Assembly (NCBI GenBank): GCA_003343905.1 | Contig: QAKI01000057.1 | Location: forward strand, 124,001 to 188,000 | Origin: Subdoligranulum variabile | GTDB taxonomy: Bacteria; Bacillota; Clostridia; Oscillospirales; Ruminococcaceae | Reading direction: 5' to 3' | Length of the DNA: 64,000 bases | Part shown: one piece after another, positions 51,161 through 59,713 of the stretch | Numbering within the stretch: position 1 is the stretch's first letter | How the letters are laid out: each line of letters opens with the position of its first letter | Made by a program: the position numbers and the translations under genes | The notes under the pieces: model-generated | Database searches by the model: none | Seen by the model: the letters and a program-made list of their open reading frames with translations, nothing else | Told to the model about the DNA's origin: nothing

Positions 51161-52912
51161 TTATTGTTCTTCGATCTTTACATCTACCCCCAGATCCTGC
51201 ATAGTCTGCAGGGTCTGGTCGATGGTCGGCTGTGCAGCGCCCCCGGTCTCTGCCTGCTGGGGCTCGTAGGGGCCGATCCCGCAGCGGATCTTGGTGACCC
51301 GGTAGATGGCCTCCTTCATTTTTTTGCGGATGTCCTCATTGTTGCGGATATAATCGCGGAATGCGTCGCTGCACTCAAACAGCACGCGCCTTCCGTCATA
51401 ATATGCGTGCGTTCCCCGCAAAAACGAGATCAGCATCGCGTCGCTTTCTTCGAGGTCCGCCAGCACCAGCGCCCACTGGGGGAACGGCTTGAGTTCCCCC
51501 GCTTCCTCCTGCGGCGCTGCCCTGCGGGGCTTCGGCGCGGGTTGGGGCGTTGGGACAGGTGCGGCCGGCTGCGGGGCCGGTTTCATTTCCGGTTGCAAAA
51601 ATTCCGGCTCGTCCACCGGCGGCGGAACGTCCTCCATGGGCGGTTCTGCTTCCGGCACAGGCTGCGGTTCCTGCACAGCAGGCGGCGCGGGCTGCGCGAC
51701 CGCCGGGATGGGGGCCGTGCGCGTCTGCACCGGCGGTGCCTGTACGGGCACCGCGGGCGCTGCCGCAAAGGGTTGGGGCGCGGCCGGGCGGGCCGGCTGG
51801 GGCGGCGCTACCGCAACGGATACCGCAGCGGCGGCCTGGGGCTGCGTAAGAGAGAACACCGCCAGTTCCAGTTCAATGCGCTGGTCGGTGCCGCGGCTCA
51901 TTTTTTCAAGCGCCTGCCCGAAGGCGTTGATGGCACGGATGGCTTCCGCCTGGGGGAAATCCCGGCGCTGCTGGTAAGCTGCTTCTTCCTCCGGCGAAGT
52001 GCCGGTCAAAAGATCGGTTCCGCCGGGCAGCGCGCAGAGCATCAGGTTGCGGTAGTGCCCGGCCAGTTCCATGCACAGGCGTCGCATATCGACGCTCTGC
52101 TGGCGCAGTTCCGCGATTTTTTCCAGCGCCGTCACGGAATCCCGCGCGGCGATGGCATCGCTGATCTCGAACAGATAGGTGCGGTCGGTCACGCCCGCCA
52201 TGCGGCGCACCAGCGCCTCATCCACATGGTTGTCCACACCGGCGCAGGTATCCAAAATCGAGAGGGCGTCGCGCATCGCGCCGTCCGCCAGACGGCCGAT
52301 GAGTTGCGCCGCGTCCGCTTCCAGTTCGATCTTTTCCTGCCCGGCCACGAACAGCAGCCGGTCGGCAATGTCCTGCGCCGTGATGCGCGCAAAATCATAC
52401 CGCTGGCAGCGGCTCAGGATCGTGACGGGGACTTTCTGCACCTCGGTGGTGGCAAGAATGAAGATCACATGCTCCGGCGGTTCTTCCATCGTCTTGAGCA
52501 GGGCGTTGAACGCCTGCATGGAGAGCATGTGCACCTCGTCGATGATGTATACTTTGTAGCGGCAGACCGAGGGCAGATAGGCGACTTCATCCCGCAGGTC
52601 GCGGATATCGTCCACGCCGTTGTTGGAAGCCGCGTCCATCTCGATGATGTCCATGATCGCGCCGCTGTCGATCCCCTTGCAGATCTCGCACTCACAGCAG
52701 GGGTCGGGGCTGGTATGGTCCAGGCAGTTCACCGCTTTGGCAAAGATCTTGGCACAGGTGGTCTTGCCGGTGCCGCGGGTGCCGGTGAACAGGTAGGCGT
52801 GGCCGATGCGCCCTGCGGCGATCTGATTCTGCAGCGCGGTGACGATGGGCTTTTGCCCCACCACATCGGCGAACCGCTGGGGACGCCATTTGCGGTACAG
52901 CGCACGGTACAT
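51161..52912 (-). CDS. dnaX: DNA polymerase III subunit gamma/tau
   Basis: Clamp-loader ATPase, 583 residues. AAA+ part: FADVVGQKPIVTALQNQI, Walker A GTRGTGKTT, zinc-binding CLDHTSPDPCCECEIC, DEVHMLS. Then a long Ala/Pro-rich linker (about 350-470) and a tau-like C-terminal domain (WALVLADLEESDAMLISFLRG). ATG at 52912 follows GGAGGTG by 7 nt. It starts 25 nt after the SRP RNA. No programmed slippery A-run was looked for in detail. Confidence 0.96.
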   Translation of the reverse strand: MYRALYRKWRPQRFADVVGQKPIVTALQNQIAAGRIGHAYLFTGTRGTGKTTCAKIFAKAVNCLDHTSPDPCCECEICKGIDSGAIMDIIEMDAASNNGVDDIRDLRDEVAYLPSVCRYKVYIIDEVHMLSMQAFNALLKTMEEPPEHVIFILATTEVQKVPVTILSRCQRYDFARITAQDIADRLLFVAGQEKIELEADAAQLIGRLADGAMRDALSILDTCAGVDNHVDEALVRRMAGVTDRTYLFEISDAIAARDSVTALEKIAELRQQSVDMRRLCMELAGHYRNLMLCALPGGTDLLTGTSPEEEAAYQQRRDFPQAEAIRAINAFGQALEKMSRGTDQRIELELAVFSLTQPQAAAAVSVAVAPPQPARPAAPQPFAAAPAVPVQAPPVQTRTAPIPAVAQPAPPAVQEPQPVPEAEPPMEDVPPPVDEPEFLQPEMKPAPQPAAPVPTPQPAPKPRRAAPQEEAGELKPFPQWALVLADLEESDAMLISFLRGTHAYYDGRRVLFECSDAFRDYIRNNEDIRKKMKEAIYRVTKIRCGIGPYEPQQAETGGAAQPTIDQTLQTMQDLGVDVKIEEQ

Positions 52913-52936
52913 GGACCACACCTCCCTAAAACCATA

Positions 52937-53110
52937 AAAAGCGGGCAGAGCACGCGGCTGCGCTGCTTTGCATACAGATGCAGGCTTGCCGCAGCACTGG
53001 ACGAGCGCCGCTTAATGCTGCTCGGTTCCCCGCCTGACATGGTTCACGGGCCGCCCACGCACGGGGCCCGCATCTGTATGCAAAACAGCGCAATTCAGCC
53101 CTGTCCGCAG
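52937..53110 (-). ncRNA. ffs: Signal recognition particle RNA (ffs/scr), extended hairpin form
   Basis: Scaffold of the SRP with Ffh. The conserved S domain is seen on the minus strand: GTGAACC, GTCAGGCGGGGAACC and GAGCAGCATTAAGCGG at about 53047-53003. The RNA folds as one long hairpin: a 22-bp helix with one mismatch (53091-53070 with 52981-52960) and an outer 11-bp helix (53108-53098 with 52951-52941) directly followed by TTTTT, which serves as terminator. At about 170 nt it is longer than the small type (about 100 nt) but shows no Alu domain. Position before dnaX matches Bacillus. Confidence 0.88.
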
Positions 53111-53115
53111 TAAGT

Positions 53116-53144
53116 ATTATACAATATTGCTGCAAGAATTGCAA
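53116..53144 (-). promoter_or_regulatory. promoter of the SRP RNA inside the 3' end of the ABC ATPase gene
   Basis: TTGCAA (53144-53139), a 17-bp spacer and a perfect TATAAT (53121-53116). The predicted +1 (about 53109) agrees with the first base pair of the outer helix. All of it lies within the last codons and stop of the btuD-like gene. Confidence 0.75.
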
Positions 53145-53914
53145 GAGGTGGTTTTTGACGTATCTTCGCGCCGCAGATAATAGGTTCCGTCCGGGGCGCG
53201 GCAGAGCGTGACGCCAAAGACCGAATCCAGCATCCGGCCTGCAAAAAGTTCTTCCGGCGCGGCAAAAGCGGCCAGCTTGCCCCCCGCAAGGACCGCCACA
53301 CGGTCGCTGTACTGCAACGCCTGCGCCAGATCATGCAGCACCAGCAGCACTGCCCGGCCCTGGTCCGCCAGTGTGCGCAGCAGTTCCAGCAGTTCAAACT
53401 GCGCGGCTACGTCCAGGTAGGTCGTGGGTTCGTCCAGCAGGATCGCGTCGCCCCCCTGGGCGAGCGCCATCGCCAGATAGACCCGCTGACGCTCGCCGCC
53501 GGAAAGTTCCCGCAGGTCCCGCTGCGCCCAGCGTTCCACCCCGGTGGCCCGCATGGCCTGTTCCACCACTTCCCTGTCTTTCGCCGTCATCTGGCGGGAA
53601 AGCCCCAGATACGGGAACCGCCCGTGGCTGACCAGCCCCCGGACCGTGATCTCCGGGATATTGCGCACCTGGGGCATGAACGCCGCCGTGCGGGCAAATT
53701 CCCGGCGCTTATATTCCCGGATCGGGCGGCCGCGCAGGCAGGCTTCGCCCTCCAGCAGCGGAAGCTGCCCTGCCAGCGCCTTGAGCAGCGTGGTCTTGCC
53801 GCAGCCGTTCGGCCCCACCAGCGTCGTGATCTGGCCCGCCTGCGCGGCAAAGCTGACATCGCGCAGGACCGGCTCGCCGCTGTACCCCACGCAGGCATGA
53901 TGCAGTTCAAACAT
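53117..53914 (-). CDS. ABC transporter ATPase of the FecE/BtuD type
   Basis: 265-residue ATPase: Walker A GPNGCGKTT, signature LSGGERQRVYLAMALAQG, Walker B AILLDEPTTYLD and the switch His in VLHDLAQAL. The context (cobalamin genes) suggests cobalamin or cobinamide import rather than iron siderophores. The last dozen codons (Ser/Thr/Asn/Cys-rich) overlap the SRP RNA promoter and look adapted to it. Overlaps the permease gene by 8 nt. Confidence 0.9.
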   Translation of the reverse strand: MFELHHACVGYSGEPVLRDVSFAAQAGQITTLVGPNGCGKTTLLKALAGQLPLLEGEACLRGRPIREYKRREFARTAAFMPQVRNIPEITVRGLVSHGRFPYLGLSRQMTAKDREVVEQAMRATGVERWAQRDLRELSGGERQRVYLAMALAQGGDAILLDEPTTYLDVAAQFELLELLRTLADQGRAVLLVLHDLAQALQYSDRVAVLAGGKLAAFAAPEELFAGRMLDSVFGVTLCRAPDGTYYLRREDTSKTTSCNSCSNIV

Positions 53915-54917
53915 ACAGACGCCCCCTTTTCCGATGCAGCAGCAGATGCAGGAAGAACGGCCCGCCGATCAGGGAGAGCAAAATGCCTACCGGCAGCTCA
54001 AAGGGCGCAAACAGCATACGCGCGATAATATCGCAGAACACCACAAAGGCCGCCCCCAGCAGGGCGGACGCCGGGATCAGGACCCGGTGGTCCGTGCCCA
54101 CAAAACGCCGGACGATATGCGGCGCCAGCAGGCCCACAAAACTCAGCAGGCCCGCAAAGCTGACCGCAGCCCCCGCCAGCAGCGCCGCCGCCAGAATGCC
54201 CAAGAACCGCGTGCGGGTCACATGAAGCCCCAGCCCGGCGGCGCTTTCTTCCCCCAGGCAGAGCACGTTCAGGTCCACCGCCAGCAAAATGGCCAGCAGC
54301 AGTCCGGCAGCCAGGTACGGCAGCGCCGCCGCTAGCATCGACATGGTGACGCCGGACAGCCCGCCGGTCATGAAGCCAGGCGAACTGGCTACGATCTCCG
54401 GCCAGAGGAGTTTGAGCGTGTTCAGCCCGGCCGTGAGCATACCGCTGACCGCAAGACCGGCCAGCACCAGCGTGGTGCGCGAAAGCCCGGCCCGCCACGC
54501 CAGCGCGTACACCAGCATCGAACAGCCGAGCGCCCCAAGGAAAGAGGCAAACTGCACGCTGCCCGGCACTGCGGGGGCCACGACCATGGCCGCCATGGCA
54601 AAAAAGCCCGCGCCCGCGTTGACGCCGATGACGTTGGGGCTGGCCATTGCGTTATTGAGCACCGCCTGCAGCAGAACACCGGCTACCGCCAGCGCCGCCC
54701 CGGCCCCCAGCCCCGCCAGCATACGCGGCAGGCGCACATACGCGATCACGCGCCACACCGTATCCTGCGGGTCACGGGTACACAAAGCCTGCCAAAGCTG
54801 CGGCAGCGTGTACCGCTGGCTGCCCAGGCAAAGCCCGGCCACCGCGGCCACGAGAACCGCCACCAACAAACCCGCCAGCACCAGCCCGGCCCGTTCCTGT
54901 TTTTGTATCTTCTTCAT
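53907..54917 (-). CDS. FecCD/BtuC-family permease
   Basis: 336 residues with about nine to ten transmembrane helices and the family signatures RLPRMLAGLGAGAALAVAG, GVLLQAVLNNAMASPNVIGVNAGAG and FAGLLSFVGLLAPHIVRRFVG. Most likely a vitamin B12 or corrinoid permease because of the operon. No substrate-binding lipoprotein is in the window. It starts 5 nt after cbiC. Confidence 0.9.
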   Translation of the reverse strand: MKKIQKQERAGLVLAGLLVAVLVAAVAGLCLGSQRYTLPQLWQALCTRDPQDTVWRVIAYVRLPRMLAGLGAGAALAVAGVLLQAVLNNAMASPNVIGVNAGAGFFAMAAMVVAPAVPGSVQFASFLGALGCSMLVYALAWRAGLSRTTLVLAGLAVSGMLTAGLNTLKLLWPEIVASSPGFMTGGLSGVTMSMLAAALPYLAAGLLLAILLAVDLNVLCLGEESAAGLGLHVTRTRFLGILAAALLAGAAVSFAGLLSFVGLLAPHIVRRFVGTDHRVLIPASALLGAAFVVFCDIIARMLFAPFELPVGILLSLIGGPFFLHLLLHRKRGRLYV

Positions 54918-54922
54918 CTATT

Positions 54923-55600
54923 TCATCCTTGCCATCCCCGCCGGGCGGGGTCCAGACGGTCGGTAGCCGTGTACAGCAGCGCATTGCAGATGGCCGCCGC
55001 CACCGTGCTGCCGCCTTTGCGGCCCATCGCCGCGATACAGGGGACCCCGTAGGCCGTACAGGCCGCGAACAGGCGTTCCTTGCTTTCCACTACATTGACG
55101 AACCCCACCGGGACCGCCACGATCAGCGCCGGGCGCAGGCCCTGCTGTTCGATCAGGTCGCACAGCGTCAAAAGCGCCGTGGGCGCGTTGCCCACCGCGA
55201 ACAGTGCGCCGGGGCAGACGGCTGCGGCGTGCCGCATGGCCGCAACGGCGCGGGTCGTGCCCGCCTGCCGGGCCGCCTGTGCCACCGCCGGGTCCGCCAT
55301 ATAGCAGTGGCCTTCTGTGCCAAGGGCCGCCAGCGCCGGTTTGCTGATCCCCGCCAGCGCCATGTTGGTATCGGTCACGATGGGGGCCGCTTTGTGTAGC
55401 GCCGCGATGCCCGCAGCCACCGCATGGGCGGTGAAGCGCAGACTGTGCGCATATTCAAAGTCCGCCGTCGCATGGATCACGCGGCGGATCACGGCGGCGT
55501 TTTCCGCTTCCAGGCGGATGCCGCTCTGTTCCAGTTCTTCCTCGATGATCCGCATACTGGTCCGCTCGATATCCGCGGGCAGCGTGTGGGTGATCTTCAT
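54923..55600 (-). CDS. cbiC: Precorrin-8X/cobalt-precorrin-8 methylmutase CbiC
   Basis: Moves the C11 methyl to C12, forming (cobyrinic) hydrogenobyrinate-type products. It has 225 residues: ADIERTSMRIIEEEL, catalytic-His region RRVIHATADFEYAH, VTDTNMALAGI and PVGFVNVVESKERL. The ATG at 55600 overlaps the cobQ stop as ATGA and has GGAGG 7 nt upstream, which excludes longer starts. Confidence 0.96.
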   Translation of the reverse strand: MKITHTLPADIERTSMRIIEEELEQSGIRLEAENAAVIRRVIHATADFEYAHSLRFTAHAVAAGIAALHKAAPIVTDTNMALAGISKPALAALGTEGHCYMADPAVAQAARQAGTTRAVAAMRHAAAVCPGALFAVGNAPTALLTLCDLIEQQGLRPALIVAVPVGFVNVVESKERLFAACTAYGVPCIAAMGRKGGSTVAAAICNALLYTATDRLDPARRGWQG

Positions 55601-57093
55601 TGGTATTCCTCCATCAGGCGGTAGACCGCCTGCATATCCAGTGCCCGGCGCACGCCGTCCGCCAGGCGGTCGAACTGCCGCTGCTGATATACCGCGTGGG
55701 GCACGGCCTGCGCCTTGTGAACGGGTATCCCCTTGCGGGCGCAGAGCCATTCGGCCAGCCTGACCGTAAGTTCCCCGGTATCGAACAGGCCGTGCAGATA
55801 GGTGCCGAACACCGTGCCGCAGCGGCAGCCCTCGCGGCTTCCGTCGGCAAGGATGCAGAAAGGCTCCCCTTCTGTTTGGGTATGGCCCATGTGGATCTCG
55901 TAGCCGTCCAGCGCTGCCCCGGCCAGCGGGCCTTCCCGGACCGTTCCCTGTACACGGGTGCGGGTCTTTTCGGCCGAGAACACCGTTTCCACCGGCAGCA
56001 GGCCCAGACCGCGCAGGCTGCCGCCCGCCGTGCCGCCGTCTGTGCCCTCCGGGTCATAGAGAGCGCGCCCCAACATCTGGTAGCCGCCGCAGACGCCCAG
56101 TACCGGCGTTCCGGCCGCCGCACACTTGAGCACAGCCGCTTCCAGCCCGTTCTGACGCATCCACAAAAGGTCCTCCATCGTATTTTTGGTGCCCGGCAAA
56201 ACGATCAGGTCCGGGCGCCCCAGCGCCGAAGATTCCTGCACATACCGCACACCGAGGGCGGGGTGGTTTTCCAGCGGCGCAAAATCCGTGAAGTTGGACA
56301 GGCGCGGCAGACGGACCACCGCCACATCCACCGGCTTGTGGACCGAAGCACTTCCCAGGCAGGGGGCCAGAGAATCCTCGTCGTCGATCTCCACGTCCAG
56401 ATACGGCACCACGCCCAGCACCGGCAGGCCGGTACGTTCTTCCAGCATGGCCAGCCCCGGCTGAAGGATCGAAAGGTCGCCCCGGAATTTATTGATGATC
56501 AGCCCGCCGATGCGCGCCCGTTCCGCCGGTTCCAGCAGCGACACCGTGCCGTAAAGCTGGGCGAAAACCCCGCCGCGGTCGATGTCCCCGGCCAACAGGA
56601 CCGGCGCGTTGATGTGCGCCGCCAGCCCCATATTGACGATGTCATCCTCTTTGAGGTTGATCTCTGCCGGGCTGCCGGCGCCCTCGACCACGATGACATC
56701 GTATTCCTGTTCCAACTGACGGTAGGCGTCCAGAATTTCGGGGATCAGGCTTTTTTTATAGCGGAAGTACTCCTGTGCCGGCATCTGCCCGCGCACTTCG
56801 CCGCAGACGATGACCTGGCTGCCCGTATCGCTGCAGGGTTTGAGCAGCACCGGGTTCATGCGCACGTCGGGTTCCACCCCGGCGGCCTGCGCCTGCACCA
56901 CCTGCGCGCGGCCCATCTCCCAGCCGTCCCGCGTGACGTAGCTGTTCAGCGCCATGTTCTGGCTTTTGAAGGGCGCCACCCGCAGGCCGTCCTGCGCAAA
57001 GATACGGCAGAGGGCCGCACACAAAAGGCTTTTCCCCGCTCCGGACATGGTCCCCTGCACCATGATTCGGCGCGCCCGTCCCGTTTTGCTCAT
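55597..57093 (-). CDS. cbiP: Cobyric acid synthase
   Basis: Amidates cobyrinic a,c-diamide at b, d, e and g positions using glutamine and ATP. It has 498 residues: N-terminal dethiobiotin synthetase-like domain (VQGTMSGAGKSLL; PFKSQNMALNSYVT) and C-terminal class I glutamine amidotransferase-like domain with the nucleophile region GVCGGYQMLG and late His-type HMGHTQTEG. ATGA overlaps with cobD and cbiC on both sides. Confidence 0.96.
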   Translation of the reverse strand: MSKTGRARRIMVQGTMSGAGKSLLCAALCRIFAQDGLRVAPFKSQNMALNSYVTRDGWEMGRAQVVQAQAAGVEPDVRMNPVLLKPCSDTGSQVIVCGEVRGQMPAQEYFRYKKSLIPEILDAYRQLEQEYDVIVVEGAGSPAEINLKEDDIVNMGLAAHINAPVLLAGDIDRGGVFAQLYGTVSLLEPAERARIGGLIINKFRGDLSILQPGLAMLEERTGLPVLGVVPYLDVEIDDEDSLAPCLGSASVHKPVDVAVVRLPRLSNFTDFAPLENHPALGVRYVQESSALGRPDLIVLPGTKNTMEDLLWMRQNGLEAAVLKCAAAGTPVLGVCGGYQMLGRALYDPEGTDGGTAGGSLRGLGLLPVETVFSAEKTRTRVQGTVREGPLAGAALDGYEIHMGHTQTEGEPFCILADGSREGCRCGTVFGTYLHGLFDTGELTVRLAEWLCARKGIPVHKAQAVPHAVYQQRQFDRLADGVRRALDMQAVYRLMEEYQ

Positions 57094-58142
57094 CTCAGGA
57101 TCTCCTTCAATTCCCGCAGCAGCCGGTCGTTTTCCGGCTGCGTCCGCACGGCCGTCCGATACCAGGTATCGTCAAGCCCCGGATAATTTCCACATCCGCG
57201 CAGCAAAATGCCGCGCTCACGCAGCGCCGCCAGCAGCGGCTTTTCGCACTGGAAAAGCAGATAGTTGGCTTCCCCCGGAACGACCCGCAGCCCCAGCGCC
57301 CGCAGCCCCTGCTGCAAATAGCGGCGCTGCGACGCCGTAAGCGCCCGCACCTGCCGGACGTATTCTTTCTCCCGCAGGGCCGCGCAGCCCGCCGCCTGGG
57401 CCAGCGTGCTGACCGCCCAGGGCGGCCCGGCTTCCCGCATGGCCGCCAGCAGGCCGCCGTCCGAACAAAGCGCATAGCCCAGGCGCACCCCGGCCATGGC
57501 GTACAGCTTGGTAAAGGCTTTGAGCAGTACCAGCCGGGGAAAGTCCGCCAACAGCGGCAGCAGCGTGTGTGCCGCTGGCTCGTCGAGAAATTCACCGAAG
57601 CACTCATCCACCACCAGCAATGCGCCCACGGCGGCACATCGCTCCACGATGCGCCGCAGCAGCGGCATCGGCGTGGTGCGGCCGGTGGGGTTGTTCGGTT
57701 CGCACAAAAACACCATGTCGATCTGCGGGGTAATGGCTGCGAGGAATTCTTCCCCCACTTCAAAGTCGCGGTCCGCCCGCAGCGGGCTGTGCACGACCGC
57801 GCAGCCCACGCTGCGCAGCGCGGCCTCGTACTCGGCAAAAGCCGGGGCGGGCACAAGGGCCTGTTTGGGCCGCAGCGCCGCCGCCAGCCGCCAGATCAGG
57901 TCCGCCGCGCCGTTGCCGCACAGGAACCATTCTTCCGGGCAGGCATAACTTGCCGCCAGTTCGGCGCGCAGGGCGCGGCAAAGCGGGTCCGGGTAGCGGT
58001 CCGCCTGTACCGCAGCCGCCGCGATGGCCGCACGCACCCCTTCCGGCACACCCAGCGGGCTGACATTTGCGGAAAAATCCAACGGCGCCACACCGTACTC
58101 CCGTTCAAACCCGGCCCAGTCGCCGCCATGTACAAGCTGCAT
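57090..58142 (-). CDS. cobD: Threonine-phosphate decarboxylase-like PLP enzyme
   Basis: PLP-dependent class I/II fold, 350 residues. In this operon it should make (R)-1-amino-2-propanol phosphate from Thr-P for the nucleotide loop. Features: LDFSANVSPLGVPEGV at the N-terminus, CGNGAADLIWRLAAAL, EPNNPTGRTTP, and the PLP Lys in LLKAFTKLYAMAGVRLGY. It resembles histidinol-P aminotransferases; CobD is preferred by context. Confidence 0.9.
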   Translation of the reverse strand: MQLVHGGDWAGFEREYGVAPLDFSANVSPLGVPEGVRAAIAAAAVQADRYPDPLCRALRAELAASYACPEEWFLCGNGAADLIWRLAAALRPKQALVPAPAFAEYEAALRSVGCAVVHSPLRADRDFEVGEEFLAAITPQIDMVFLCEPNNPTGRTTPMPLLRRIVERCAAVGALLVVDECFGEFLDEPAAHTLLPLLADFPRLVLLKAFTKLYAMAGVRLGYALCSDGGLLAAMREAGPPWAVSTLAQAAGCAALREKEYVRQVRALTASQRRYLQQGLRALGLRVVPGEANYLLFQCEKPLLAALRERGILLRGCGNYPGLDDTWYRTAVRTQPENDRLLRELKEILR

Positions 58143-58148
58143 TTTTTC

Positions 58149-59117
58149 TTACCTCCCCAGCCAAAGAATCCCTGCCAACAGGAACAACCCCAACCCGAGC
58201 GCCAGCAAAGACGCCGCGTAGAGCATACGGTTGGCGCGCAGAATGTCCTGCGGTTCTACCGGCCGCCGGGCGTCCCCGATCGTCGGTTTGGGGTAATACT
58301 CCCCAAAATACCAGGCCGGTCCCGCCAACTGGACCCCCAGCGCCCCGGCGCAGGCGGATTCGGTCTGTGCGCTGTTCGGGCTGGCATGGCAGCGGCGGTC
58401 CCGCCGCCAGATGCGCCAGGCCCCCCGCGCGTCCTGCCCGGTGAGCGCCGCGGCGGCGATCCACAGGCAGGCGGCCAGGCGGGACGGCAGATAGTTCACT
58501 GCGTCGTCCAGCTTGGCAGCCGTCCGGCCGAAATGCAGGTAGCGGTCGTTTTTATACCCCACCATGCTGTCCATCGTGTTGACGGCCTTATAGCAGAGCG
58601 CCAGCGGCGCGCCGCCGAGCAGCATATAGAAAAGCGGCGCCGCCACGCCGTCGGAAAAATTCTCTGCGACGGTCTCCACGGCGGCTTTCGTCACGCCTTC
58701 TTTGCTCAATGCCTGCGTGTCGCGCCCGACGATACGCCCCACGGCCCGGCGTGCGCCGGGCAGATCGTCCGCCGCTAGCCGCTCGTACACCCGGCGGCTC
58801 TCCTTTGCCAGACCGCGCACGGCCAAAGCCTGCCAGCACCAGAGCGTTTCAACGGCCAGCCCCAGCAGCGGATGCACCGCCCGCGCGGCAAGGCAGACCA
58901 GCAGCGTGACGGCCAGCGTACCCAGCGGCAGCACGGCCGCCAGCACCCGGCCCGCAGCCCGTTCGCCCTGGGGCGTAGCCGGGAAGCGCCGCCGCAGCGT
59001 GCGTTCCAGGCGGGTGATGCAGCGGCCCATATACACGACCGGGTGGGGCATCCATTCCGGGTCCGCCAGAAGAAGGTCCAGCAGGAAGCCCAGCAGGATC
59101 GCGGCGCAGCGCATCAT
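58149..59117 (-). CDS. cbiB: Adenosylcobinamide-phosphate synthase CbiB
   Basis: Membrane enzyme joining aminopropanol(-P) to adenosylcobyric acid. It has 322 residues and about five to six transmembrane helices, with DPEWMPHPVVYMGRCI, ETVAENFSDGVAAPLFY, NTMDSMVGYKNDRYLHFG and ASPNSAQTESACAGALGVQL, all typical of CbiB. ATGA overlap with cobC; cobD follows after 6 nt. Confidence 0.96.
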   Translation of the reverse strand: MMRCAAILLGFLLDLLLADPEWMPHPVVYMGRCITRLERTLRRRFPATPQGERAAGRVLAAVLPLGTLAVTLLVCLAARAVHPLLGLAVETLWCWQALAVRGLAKESRRVYERLAADDLPGARRAVGRIVGRDTQALSKEGVTKAAVETVAENFSDGVAAPLFYMLLGGAPLALCYKAVNTMDSMVGYKNDRYLHFGRTAAKLDDAVNYLPSRLAACLWIAAAALTGQDARGAWRIWRRDRRCHASPNSAQTESACAGALGVQLAGPAWYFGEYYPKPTIGDARRPVEPQDILRANRMLYAASLLALGLGLFLLAGILWLGR

Positions 59118-59713
59118 CGGCCCTGCTCCTTCGTGTACTGCACTGTTTCCAGCAGCGTCAGGGTGTGTTCCTGCGGCCAGCGGGACGCATCCAGTTTATA
59201 GCCCCCCGCGTTGGGCGCGCACCAGTGGTAGTATTCGTGATGGGGCACGGCGTAGCGTTCCATCACTGCCATCTGGGTGCCGCCGTGCGCCACGATGACA
59301 AGCTGGCTGCGCCCTTCCCGGAAGGCTGTATCCAACAGTTCCGCGAAAGCACGGCAGGTGCGGGCGCTGAACTGGTCCTTGCGCTCCCCGTCGGGACAGG
59401 GGGACTCGCAGTTGGACTGGACCCATTCCAGATAATCCGGGTCATGTTCCATCTCGATATAATTCCGGCCTTCAAAGCTGCCGAAGCACATTTCCTTGAA
59501 GTCCTCGACGACCACCTGCCGGGCCGACGGGAAGAGGATCTCCGCCGTTTGCCGGGCGCGGATCAGGGGCGAAACATAGACCACATCCGGCGAGAAACCG
59601 GCCGGGCGGAGCTTCGCGCGCCCCTCCGCACACAGCGGGATGTCCCGCTGGCCCTGGTAGCGTTTTTCTTTATTGTAAGCCGTCGTGCCGTGACGCAGCA
59701 GATAGAGGATCAT
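59114..59713 (-). CDS. cobC: Histidine phosphatase, probable alpha-ribazole-5'-phosphate phosphatase
   Basis: 199-residue phosphoglycerate mutase-like phosphatase. Catalytic LRHGTTAYN at the N-terminus, VYVSPLIRARQTAEI, EMCFGSFEGRNYIEME and VAHGGTQMAVM carry the conserved His/Arg/Glu. Operon position points to dephosphorylation of ribazole-P or adenosylcobalamin-5'-P. The start overlaps the end of the CobU-like gene by 4 nt (ATG 59713). Confidence 0.88.
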   Translation of the reverse strand: MILYLLRHGTTAYNKEKRYQGQRDIPLCAEGRAKLRPAGFSPDVVYVSPLIRARQTAEILFPSARQVVVEDFKEMCFGSFEGRNYIEMEHDPDYLEWVQSNCESPCPDGERKDQFSARTCRAFAELLDTAFREGRSQLVIVAHGGTQMAVMERYAVPHHEYYHWCAPNAGGYKLDASRWPQEHTLTLLETVQYTKEQGR

